A stretch of 64,000 nucleotides of DNA, from positions 2,542,001 to 2,606,000 of the forward strand of contig JANTUC010000005.1 of assembly GCA_026873275.1 (NCBI GenBank), in the 5' to 3' direction. Of this stretch, positions 46,024 to 57,200 are shown piece after piece. The DNA is from Pseudopithomyces maydicus (taxonomy: Eukaryota > Ascomycota > Dothideomycetes > Pleosporales > Didymosphaeriaceae). The position numbers were made by a program, and so were the translations under genes. The notes under the pieces were generated by a model. The model had not been told where the DNA came from. It was given only the letters and a program-made list of their open reading frames with translations, and did not search any database. Numbering within the stretch: position 1 is the first letter of the stretch; every line of letters starts with the position of its first letter.

Positions 46024-47111
46024 ATGACTACGGAACCGTTGTTCCACCTCTTCACATCCCTCCGCTATGACCCAGCCCTCGAACACTCAGATGAGAACTC
46101 CTCCCCAATACTAAATTTCCACGCCCCCTCCCCGTTCTACATGCTCGTATATCACCGCGACCGCATGCTCGAAGCAGCCCAGCATTTCGACTTTTCCGCC
46201 GTCGCCACCAGACTCCAAGATGGCCCGCGCCTCCACCAGGATCTCCTCCAAGAAGTCGACCGCTACCAAAAGAAAGAAGGCTCCGAGAACGTCCCTTTGA
46301 AAGTTTGTTTTCCCTACAATTATATTTATATTTTTATATACCTTACTCACCACCCCAGCTCCGCATCCTCTTCGACCCCTCCGCCACCCTAACCATCGAC
46401 TTCGCACCCATCCCCCCGTCCCCCTGTCGACCCTCTACCCCCTCTCCTTCGACCCCCCAAGAGCCCCTTCCGCCCCAAAACCAACCCAGGACTTCAAACC
46501 CTCCCCCTCACCGGCGGGGCGCTCACCCTCGGCCCCTCAGACTCTCTCCCACAATCTACATCCTCTCCATCCCCCCTCCCCCACCCACCATCTCCCTCCG
46601 CCTAGACACCCACCCCACCCCCACCACCCCCTTCACCCTCCTCAAAACCACCCTCCGCACCCACTACGACGCCTCGCGCGCGCGGGCCCTCCCGCCGCAC
46701 CCCTCCGGCCCCGCCTTCGCCGAAGTCCTCCTCTGGAACCCCGTGCGCGAAGTCACAGAGGGGACTCTAACATCCGTGTATCTGTTTCGCGGCGGGCGGT
46801 GGGTGACGCCGCCGGTGGGGGTCCCGGCGGGGAACTTACGGCGGAGGTGTTGAAGGAGATGGATGGGGAGGAGAGGGGGATGAGGGGCTGGATGAGGGGA
46901 GTTACGGAGGCCGTTTGCGGGGAGGTGGGGGCATAGTGTTAGGAGTGCGAAGGTGGGGGCGGGCGGGCAGAGGGGCACGAGTAGGAGGTGGGCGTTGAAG
47001 AAGGGGTTTTGTATGGAGGAGCCGGTGGGGGTGGGGACGGTGGAGGTTGGGGAGGGGGTGTGGGTTAGTAATGGCGTGAGGGGGTTTTCGTTTGGGAGGG
47101 TGGTGGAGTAG
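46024..47111 (+). pseudogene. Class IV aminotransferase, 4-amino-4-deoxychorismate lyase type, multi-frame
   Basis: This PLP enzyme family (PabC; Abz2 in yeast) releases p-aminobenzoate for folate. Exon 1 (46024-46302) encodes FYMLVYHRDRMLEAAQHFDF, a hallmark of the fungal members; a 56-nt intron (46303-46358, ACCCCAG) leads to LRILFDPSATLTIDFAPI. Later motifs are TLLKTTLRTHYDASRA (candidate PLP lysine), EVLLWNPVREVTEGTLTSVY, GGRWVTPPV and, near the end, GGQRGTSRRWALKKG and GVWVSNGVRGF. They are not in one frame: the reading appears to change several times in C-rich runs between about 46405 and 46575, and again between about 46835 and 46960. It may be a decayed gene, or a real gene with consensus errors and an unseen intron. 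Confidence 0.7.
46303..46358 (+). other. Intron of the aminotransferase gene
   Basis: 56 nt, GTTTGT donor, CTTACTCAC branch, CACCCCAG acceptor, phase 0. Confidence 0.7.
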
Positions 47112-49431
47112 GGGGTGTTGTCTGGGAGACGGGTTGGATAGATTAGATTGTAGGTCTTTTGCGAGGGTGCGTACTGATGGAAGCATTCTTTTGAAAGCCT
47201 CATACAGAACAGTGTACGTGGCAATGATCCAGAAGGTCGGCTCATACCACTATTAATAGCCTCTTCTATTCAGGGTTTTCTCTTAGCATGATCGATATGT
47301 CATCTCCCAAAAACATTCATTAGTGCATCCATGCTAAGCAGCGCAGCTTGGTTTTACTTACGACGAATATATTCTTCAGGTACAAGTTTTCATACCGCTA
47401 CGAGGGGTAACAGCTTTTTCTCTAACTGTTTCTATCTACTTAGCTACTCTTCTGCCCATTTTCACAAGAACTGAAACAACACATTCTCTCCAAAAGAAAG
47501 GCTAAAGATGAGATTCACAACATCCACAGGTCCTGCGTTAACATGGCTTACTGAAATAACCGATCTCACGTGTCATCATCTGCCGTATGTATCGTCAATT
47601 GTGACATCAATTATATGATGCAGCGAGTCGCATCTGTCTCTTAACTCGATAGCCTTATATGACAAGCTCCTTAGTGGCGAATACAAACTTATCCGCATGA
47701 CGCATTTATAGCTAGATTCGTGGATGCTACTGCTACTGGGGGTGCCGACATGACGATGGTGATTTAGACGGATGTAGCCACGGAAGTCTGATGCTGATTG
47801 ACGCGGACCGAACGAGTAGTCTTGCTAGTGATGACAGCAATCACATAGATGATGGGGATGACGAAGACGCCTTATGGTGCTGACAGAGGCCATCGACTTA
47901 GCAAAAGCGATAGGCGCTTCCGGAAGTGAATGCGTGTACCGCGGTTGGAGTCCTTCTTAACCATCGCTAGCTCGGTCCGGACGCTATCGTATTGTGCGCA
48001 GTAAAAAGGCAAACATGCATAGAAGACAAGTATGCATAGAAGGCGAACATGTAAACAGGCTGAGCCAATCCGATCTTAAGAACCTTGCATGCCAAGTCTT
48101 GGGTGTTGTACTCGGGCTACCCTGCATACATACCCTTGTAAAGAATAAGGAACGCGACTCCGTCTGACTGAAAAATTTCGAAGGAATAGCAAACCTAGAA
48201 AGAACCTGGATTAAACCCATTATAGATCAGGATTGATATACTTGGCAGATCAAATTGAATTGAGAGGTTCTCAGTTTGCATGGGCAATACGATACGGATA
48301 CCCTTCACCTTTTGCGCAGATGCAATAAACACCAAAGAAACGTTCCAGGTATTTGAAGCAGATGTTGGTACAGGTAGTAGTTTTACAGCAATAAAGCCTG
48401 TCGACAACAGGCTGGTAATTCTCGAGACACTTAGATGTGTTCTTACCCGAACAACGGCTTTAGAACATAGTTCGATAGGATTATCCTGTATCGCCAAGCT
48501 CCCGGTACTACTGCAATCTCCCCTTTTACTTAACCAATATAGGTTCTAGGGGCTGACCAGACTTGGTTGCGGTGCAGATTTCCCCACAGTACCTATTGCC
48601 ACATCGGGCAGCCCCCACGGCCCCACAATTGGGAGGCATACTGGCGGTTAACGCATCTAGACTACCCATGTATTACCTTCGGTCGGATTATCTACCATAT
48701 GCGAGATTCTCGATCCACTTAGATCTATCGTATATGCATTATCATATAAGATATGGGAGGCCTCACCGAGGTAACCATGCTGGCGAGTAAATACTGAACC
48801 TCAACGCATATTGTGCCCAGCCTCCCTGTCAAGTAAAGGTTGATATTGGGCCCCAGTAAATTGAGGTAATGGGATACACATATACCAATGAAGCTCAAAT
48901 TCACTGTATGGTGTGCCCTATTTCCGTACCAAGCAAGAATATAGCAAATTCAGTAGGGCAATCCTACTGCTTGCCAAGCCTTAGATCTGTCTGCCTAACA
49001 TTCTACAAGTCATACGTACTATTGGCAATTATGTCTTCTAAAGGAAGCCGAAAGTCTTGAGTCTTAGCTATATACCATTTGAACTACCCCAGGCTCGCGA
49101 TTGGTAAAATCTATCAGACCACAGGACCCACGCCGTAATTAGCCTGGATTCTAAACCAGATGCAGTTGTAGAAGCAATACCTCGAACTAAAAGGATTCTC
49201 CAGCTGCGCCGCGCGATTATGCTCTGACTTGTACTCATTGGGAATGTTCTTGCTGCTGACCCTGGTGGTGAGGCCGTATCTCGTCTTGGCCGAGAGGGTA
49301 GAGAATGTGTATAAAATGGCCGTCATGCTCTTGTATTTTCTTGCCACGCTCACTCCGCCTCGCAGCCTTCTCTCCAGCTTCTGCCTCTTTATCCCATCTT
49401 AGCTACAAGTACTAAGCCAGCTACTAGCACC
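47112..49431. other. 2.3-kb intergenic region
   Basis: No recognised gene. The longest frames (about 48195-48549) overlap on both strands and match nothing I know. A short repeat of GCATAGAAGNC occurs twice near 48015-48045. A TATAAAA at 49310-49316 precedes the secreted-protein gene. Confidence 0.45.
49310..49316 (+). promoter_or_regulatory. Probable TATA box of the secreted six-cysteine gene
   Basis: TATAAAA 116 bp upstream of ATG 49432, followed by a C/T-rich leader. Assigned from position only. Confidence 0.45.
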
Positions 49432-49958
49432 ATGCAGCTGTCCCAGGTCCTCACTCTCGCCTTTGCGACCACCGTCCTGGCCAAGGTCTACAATGACAAC
49501 ACCCCCATCCCAGACTCTGTGGTGGGATCCCCTGAGGCGGAGGACGCCACCATCACCGCTGATGAGTTCGCTGTTGGGGCCCCTAGCGCTAGGCTCCATC
49601 GCAAAGACGACATCGGTATCCTATCTTCTAAGATTCGAGTGTGCAAGCACGGGGACTTTGGCACACCCTGCTTGACCATTTCCAACATTTCCGACGGCCT
49701 CTGCTGTAAGTTTATAAAGCCCCTGGGCTTCTGAATCACTTTCCAAAACATATACGCTGTGTAGCAATATCTGATAAGAACTGAACAGACAATGTCCCGG
49801 GCAACTGGAACGACATCATCTCATCCACTGATACGTATGGATCTACCTGTACTGTGTTTGAGCACGGAGGCTGTAAAGGTGACCAGTCAACTGTTAATGG
49901 TAGGGTGAACTGGGGGCACATGAACGACAAGATCAGCTCGTACAAGTGCTGGGACTAA
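49432..49958 (+). CDS. Small secreted six-cysteine protein, beta/gamma-crystallin or inhibitor-I36-like
   Basis: 147 residues from two exons (49432-49705, 49789-49958) joined by an 83-nt intron. The signal peptide MQLSQVLTLAFATTVLA is clear, and an acidic pro-like segment follows. The mature region has six cysteines (RVCKHG, TPCLT, LCYN, STCTVF, GGCKG, YKCWD), enough for three disulfides. CTVFEHGGCKGDQ and GRVNWGHMNDKISSYKC have the rhythm of beta/gamma-crystallin repeats and of the related metalloprotease-inhibitor family I36. Size, export and cysteine pairing make it a candidate effector or antimicrobial/inhibitor protein. That role is inference; I cannot name a homologue. Confidence 0.75.
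49706..49788 (+). other. Intron of the six-cysteine gene
   Basis: 83 nt, GTAAGT donor, AGAACTGAACAG at the 3' end, phase 1. Unspliced translation would stop after CKFIKPLGF and lose half of the cysteines. Confidence 0.75.
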
Positions 49959-51274
49959 GTCACTGATTATAGCTGGGCATTGAGTAGGAGCATCAAGTGG
50001 GTCCTTGTATATACGAACCCGTTTAGTATATATGCAAGCTGTATAGACTCAAGGGGTGTTCTATGTGTGCCAAAAGCTCTACTAACCAGTGTTTTGATTA
50101 TCCTCCATCCAAAGGCAGATCAGCCGGAGGCAACCCAGACGCAACGAATTCATCAACAAGAAGAACCTGGCCAAACATGCGATGGAACGCACAGCCTCCT
50201 CCTTACCAAGCCCCCATATTAACGCCAGCTCATTCACAATCTGCAGGAGCGAGGCATGCGACACCCACACTCCCATCCGCTTTACCAAACCTCATATATA
50301 CCCTCTGCCACTTTTCGAACCCCCCATCCCCATCTATCGCTCCAAGCCTCTGCCTCCCCTATACTCGTATATAACCAACACCCTCTCGCATCCACTCCAT
50401 CCTATCTAAAAGAACGTACTCTTCCTCTCACAGTCGCTCCATTATCGTCGTGAGAACCTAGATCGCTCGTGCTGACCCCAGCCCTTTGCAAATCAGCTGA
50501 GGGTAAACTAGCATTGTTAGTTTTTTTAACATTCAAAGGAGCCCTAAAACAAGACTAAATCTGCGATGGTGAATGTACACAATCGGTGCGACGGCGGAGG
50601 AAATATTAGCACGGTGACGTACTGGTAGACGGTCTTGCTCACACCACGTGTTCAGCACCGACGCGGCACCACCGCCCAATCTCACATCAACTTTCATGTA
50701 CATGCATGTGCATTTCAAAATCATCATATATCATTACTCATACTATAATTCCTCCTCAGGTCTTCATTCTGAATCCTCAACAATGTTCCTCCCCTCCTCT
50801 CACCTTTCCAGTCTTCCTATCAAACTTCAAATCCCATAGTCGAAATCTCAAAAATCATGCATCATACAACATAACCACACACCCAACGCCGGTGAAAAAG
50901 ACAAGAAGGAAAAGAAAAAAAACGCAGCCATAGAGAAACACGAAAAAGGATCCAAAATGCAACGTTACAAAGATAAATACCAATATGAAAAAGGTCGAGT
51001 ACAAAATAAAAGAGCTAACCATGGTATATCGCAGATGCCCACCCGACCCGACCCGACCCGACCCCTGAAACGCCCTCAATGAAGATATTTCACCCAGTCT
51101 TATAATTAACTTCCCGATTCCGATCGAGGAAAAAAAAAACATTCATGCCCATGCCCAACTCCATGCCCATTCCAACCAAAACTCCTCAAAAGCAAACGCA
51201 CACAATGCACATGCATCTCCCCCTCCCCTCGCCATCCCTCTCAGAGCCTGACCAACGCTACGCCACGATTCTCT
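49959..51274. other. Intergenic, between convergent genes
   Basis: Contains a (CGACC)n stretch at about 51038-51062, A-rich tracts near 50900-50935 and 51131-51138, and C/T-rich DNA near 50300-50410 and 51220-51260. No gene I can support. Confidence 0.5.
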
Positions 51275-54200
51275 TCAACCCGCCAAAAACCCCTTCACCC
51301 CACCATCCTCCTTCCTCCTACTCCTCCCACTCCTATCCGTCTCGCTCCGCCTCGGCCTCACGCGCGCCTCGCCGCCCCTGGTACGCAGCCTATCGCTTTC
51401 CACCCTCCGACCCGAGGGTCTTTCTTTCTTCGCGCGGTCGTACTCTACGATGGAGACGCGGTGGCCTGTCCTCCGGCGCTCCGGACGGTCATTAGAAGAG
51501 GAGGATGCGACGCCCAGGGCGGCCGCGGCGTCATCTGCGGGCTCGAATTCTGGCTGAGGCTCAGGCTCTGGCTCGGGTTCTGGTTCGAATTCGGGCTCAG
51601 GGTCAGGCTCATAGGGTACCTCGGGCTCGACTGGTTCGGGCGCGGGTGCGTCGTCGTAGGCTGCGGTTAGCGAGATGCCACCGTCGCGGGCTCCTGACAT
51701 TTCGAGGTCGCGGTCTTTGGCTCTGCGGCGGGCTTCTTTACGAGCGCGGTATTCGGCTTCTTCTTCTGCGGAGTTGAAGCGCCGGTGGTGCGTGTGGGAG
51801 TGGCGTCGGCTTCGGTAAGGTCGCTCGCCTCTCTCGCGACTCTCGTTAGACGAATGCTGACTGCTTTCTCGACCCTCGGTTTCCTTCCGCAAAACATCTG
51901 CCGGGCTAGGTGGTGCTTCTACAGGATCGGTACGGACGCGGGCCACAGGTCTGGTTGACTTCGGGCTGTTGGGGTCTGTCTTCGACCGACCAAAGAGTGA
52001 GAATCCGCCGAGCAAGCTATTCCTACGGGCAGGTGGCGCATCGCGACGACGTTCACCAGTGTGTCTTCGTGTGGAAGCCCGAGGAGTTACCGGAGATTCG
52101 GGTGTGGGTTCTTCGTCCTCTTCTGCGGCACGTCGAGCTGAGTCACGAGGCTCAGCATCGACGGCCCTTGACACCCGTTTCTCCTCGGCACGCCGCTGGC
52201 GACGTAATCTCCTCTCTTCCTCAGCACGTTCCGCTGCCTCGACTTCTTGTCGCTTGGCCTCTTTCTCGGCTTCGTGTTTTAGTCGCCGCCTTTCGTGTCG
52301 TAACCGCCGCTCCTCTTCTTCCCTTGCAATCTTCTCTCCAGCTTCTCTAGCAAGTCTTTCCTTTTCCTCTTTCCTAATTCTGTCAAGCCTCTCCTCTTCC
52401 TCTTGCCGAAGGCGTTCTTCTTCAGCTCTTCGTGCACGGCGCTCCTCACGGCGTTTCTGCCTTCGTTCTTCGGCTTCTTGCTCAATTCTGGCAGCCTCCT
52501 CTTGGGCTTGTCTTTCCTTCTCCGCACGTCGCTCTTCCCGCCGTTGCCTCCGCTCAGCCTCTGCTTCGATCTCCTCTGGTGATCTACGCTTGGCATCTTT
52601 GTCATCTCTTTCGCGGTGGCTCCGATGTGATCTGTAATCCCGACGAGACCGCTCTTTACTGCTGCTGCTTTCTTTTTCGGGGTCGCGAAGTCGTTCTCGA
52701 TGTTTAGGATACTCGCGCTCCGTCATACTATCCTTTCTTTTATTTTTCGCGGATCCAACCAGCTTTGCAGCGGCAAATAGTGCCATAGGGTTCAGCGAGG
52801 GCCGTTCACTAGCACTTGCGTTACTTTCGCGCCTGCGGTGCGAATGCCTACCGTCACGGTGAGTGTGAGAATGTCGGCGGCGGTGTTTGTCTTTTGGCGT
52901 TGATTCCGACATGGGTTCATTGACAACTGCAGATTCATTTGGTGGTGTTCGTGGTTGGACGTCCTCAGGGGCATCTGCTGATTCGATCGCTTCCTCTGGT
53001 TGATTTTCCAATTCAGTCTGCTCTGCTGGTTGCTCAGGAACAGGTACCTCCTCAGGTTGAGCGCTCTCGGGCTGTTCAATTGAGCGGTCCACAGGAGCAT
53101 CTTCTGTTGGGATTTCGGCCTGTCCAGCCGCATCAAATACATGTTCAGTTGGATGTTCTTGGGGCACCTCTACAGGCGTATTGTCCAAAGGCTCCTGCGT
53201 AGATTCCTCGGGAACAGGCTCTGGCTCAGGGGCCTGTTCAGTTGCAATTGCCACATCACCCGCAGTATCCACATCAGCGGCTTTCTCGACGATTTCTTCA
53301 GGGGCCGGCTTTTCTTCCGAAGGGCTTTCGATCTCTTCAGGTTCTGCGGGAGGCGTTATTGGTTGAACCTCGTCCATTTCGTCAACGGGACCGGGTTGCT
53401 CAGGGGCTTCAGGCTCGACGTCCGCTGGGGCTTTCGGGGTTTCAGTCGTATCTTCTGATGATTCTGGTTCCACAGTCTGTGAGCTTTCCTCAGCGGCAGC
53501 CACCTCAACAACAGGCGGTTCAACGGCAGGCTCTTCAACAACGGCCTCCTCGGCGGCAGCCTCCTGAACAACAGGCTCTTCGACCACAGGCTCTGCTGCG
53601 GCAGCTTCTTCAACAGCAGCTTCTTCAACGGCAGCTTCTTCAACGGCAGCTTCTTCAACGGCAGCTTGTTCGACGGCAGCTTCTTCAACGGCAGCTTGTT
53701 CGACGACAGACTCCTCAGCGGCAGGCTCCTCAACGGCAATCTCCTCAACGGCATTCTCCTCAGCAGCAGGTTCTTGCGCCTTCTCTTTTACTTCTTCAGG
53801 CTCCGGCTCAGCACTAGGCTGTTCCTGAGTTTCCGACGGGCCTTCTTTCGAATCATCCACCTGTGGTTCTTCGGGGGCAGCCTCGTCAGCCCCAGGAGCC
53901 TTATCGGCATTGTCGTCAGGTGAAGCAGCATCCTCTTCACCCACTTCTTTCTCTTCTGCTGGGAGTTGACTGTCTTCAGGCACAGCTGGCGGATCTTCTG
54001 GTGCCGCGTCGGAAGTTTGTGGAGGAGGCTCGGCATCGCCGTTCTCTTCAGCGGCGTCTGCGGTAGGTTGATCCACTGGCTCAGGCGTGCTATCTTGCGG
54101 TGCGGACTCAGCAGTTCCTTCCTCTGAAACTTCTTCTACGGCAGGCGCTTCCGGGGCGGTCTTTTGGGTACCACTTTCCGCATCTTGCTGCTCCGTTACC

Positions 54201-57200
54201 GAGGTCTCGACGTTATCATTTGCTGCTGCATCTTGGGGAGCATCTTCCACGGTTGCCTCAGGATTCTCCTCTGGTGCAGCGGTTGATTCGGCACCTGGTG
54301 CGGCATTGGCGTCTGTTACGTCACCCGAATCTGTTGCTTTTCCATCATCAGCCTTTGCTGTCACTGGGGTATTACTTTCGGGCGCTGGATCTGCGCCGTC
54401 GTTTTGTGGCTCGTTCGGGGGTGCGCTTTCGGCATCGTTCGCTAGGACAAGTTAGTTAGTAAAAGACACGAATAGTGGAAAGTCCATTGTTTGTATAGCC
54501 AGTCATATTCTAAGAGGAAAATTCTTACCAGCATCTTCTGGGCCCTCTTCGGTAGGCTCAGCTTCAGTACTGCCTTCGACGTCCTTGGCATCATCCGTGG
54601 CTTCGGCAACTTCACTCGGAACTGCATCGGCATTCATGGGACCAGCTTCGTCGGATTTTGTATCTTGACCAGTCTCTACGCCGTCATCTTGGGTGGTCTC
54701 TGGTACACTCAAATCTGAAGGTGGTTCCGTTTCGGACACCGAGTTGTCGTGATGCACGGCCGAACCAACATCATCACTCTCGTGATCCTGCATGGCATCG
54801 CCAATGTCTCTAGTTTCCGTAACTTCGACTGTACTTTCTGCAGGTTTGGGAGTCTCCTCCGACCCCTCTGTATTTGAATTTTCTTCTGCTGACGTTTCGT
54901 TGGATGGTGCCTCTGAAGGGACTTGCAGGTCGGCTACAACAGCGCTATCCTCATCCTGGTTAGGCGTGGGTTGGTTGTCTACATCACCATCGTTAGAATC
55001 CCCAGAGACTTCCACAGGATTAGCAATCTGTTCCTCGGCGGTAGGTGACTGATCAGTTTCTTTATTTTCGACCTCGTCACCGGGCGCTGTTGTATCAGTG
55101 GAGTCATCGGCTTGATCAGGCTCAGTCTCAGGCACTGGCTCTGGGTTCATAGGTGGCGATGAGTCGTCATCAGGACTGTCATCGTCTTTTTTCGGAACGT
55201 CTTGTTCTTGAGAAGAGCCGTCTTCAGTCACCACTGGAGTGTCTGGTAACACATCTGGATTTTCCTCAGGTTCTTCACTAGTGTCTCCCTCTGTCGCCAC
55301 ACTTTCGACGTTGTCCTCTGCCGTGGTGCCTTCCGACTCAACTTTCACTGCGGTATCTTCATTGGTGGCATCTTCGACTTGAGCGGAATCCGCACTCTCC
55401 TTGGGAGCAGAGGCTTCTTCTTCTGAGACCTGCGTACTGTCTTTGCCTTCATTAGCAATCGGATCATCGGAGGATGTGTCAGTGTTCAGTGTGCTTGGAG
55501 CAGAATCATGCTCGGAAAGTGTCGTTTGAGTGCTGTCTGCTTCTGCATCCACCTCGGTGGAGCTCTCATTGGAGAGGCTTTCTTCTGGAGATTGCGTCGA
55601 ATCCTGCGTAGTCGCTTGTACATCTTCTTTGGTTGCCACGCTATCGCTATTCTCTACGGTAGCGCCTTCTGCAGGTGTTGCTTCTGGAACTTCAGCTTCG
55701 GAAGAAGGTTGATCTTGAGCACTGTTATCCGCTGTATCACTCGAGGTAGATGGTTCGGTTGATTGATGCTCCTGAGTGGCTTCGACTCCTTCGGCGAGAG
55801 ACTCATCGGCATTTGAGTCATCATCCCACCAGTCGGAATTTCGTGAGTCACTAGCATCTTCTTGATCCGAAGGCGCAGCTGCATCGTCGTCAGGTGCAGC
55901 TGCCACTACATCAAGAACCTCGCTATCCTCCTTGACAATAGCTTCTGCGGAAGAGGCTTTCATGATTCTTTCGACAATGGCAAGATCGGCGGGATTTGGA
56001 GGACTGTCTATTTTCGGTTGAACCTCGGTCACTGGAGTTCCATCCTGTGGTGCAGCGTCGTCTTCTTGAATAGGTTCGTTGTTTGTTGGGTCAGACTCTT
56101 GGGCTGCTACAGGCTCGCCCGCTACTTTGTCTTCGCACTCTTCTGGAGTTTCCGTCTCATCAATAACAGTTTTATCAGGTTCCGCTGCTGATGCTTCGCT
56201 TTCAGATTCGACCTTGATGTCTGCGGTTGTCTCGGTGGCAGGCGATTCATCGTTCGCTTGAGACTCGCTTTCAACAAGAGGCTCGTCGTGTGTTAGTGCA
56301 TCATCATTTGAAGCTGACTTGCTGTCATCCGGAGATTCACCACTGACTTGAGACTCTTCATCAGCGGCAGGAGTGAGTGTGTTATCTGTCTCATCTGCAG
56401 TAGAGACATCCGCCTTTACAACAGGTTCTGCGGGACTGGAGTCCCCATCTTCGGCTTCTTCAGAGTGCTCTGGTTCGGTGACGGCTGTCTCATTTACGAC
56501 ATCGTCTCCCTCCTGAGAGCCGCCTTCAGCAGCTAAATCTGATGATTCCTCTGTGGGACCATCAGGCTTTTCAGAAGCTTCCAGCACAACCTCGCTTGGT
56601 GTATCTGCGCCCGCATCTTGAGCAGGCTGTTCTGCGGGCGTTTCAACAGCTTCGCCCGCCGGAGCATCGCCGGAATCAGCTTCATCTGCTGCTGCGGTGT
56701 CCTCTCCAACAACCGCGTTCTCTTCAATAGGTGAAGGCTCAACTGCGTCATCAGCTTTTGCAGAATCGGCTTCCACGACCCCATCTTTTTCTTCAGCCGT
56801 AGTTGCTGCATCTGACTGCTCTTGTTCGGGCTGATCAGATCCAGATGCATCATCATTGGCTGCAGTATCCGCGGTTTTTGATTCCTCGGTATCTTGTTCA
56901 GGTGAAACATCGTCTGCAGTGTTGCTTTGTTCTACAGTTTCCGTACCGGTTATTTCTTCTTCGATAGGGCCATCTTCAGATGGTTGGTCGCCAGTCGCGG
57001 CAGCTTCAGCAGGAGGTGCATCGCTATCGGGTACTGCACTATCGCCGGCCGGCGCGCTATCACTATCTGACGCAGTGTCTTGGCTTGGTGTGCTTTCATC
57101 AACTAGCGCATTCCCTTCCGCAGGCGTCTCGTTTTCTTCAACCGTGTCATCTTCAGCAGGCGCCTCCTCAGAGATCTCTGTAGATGTCTCTGCAGATGCT

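Noticed and set aside
46664..47245. Minus-strand 193-codon frame over the aminotransferase
   Set aside because: It is antisense to recognisable class IV aminotransferase motifs, and its Pro-rich content follows base composition.
48195..48549. Overlapping 90-100-codon frames on both strands
   Set aside because: Neither resembles a family, and both strands open equally, as expected by chance.
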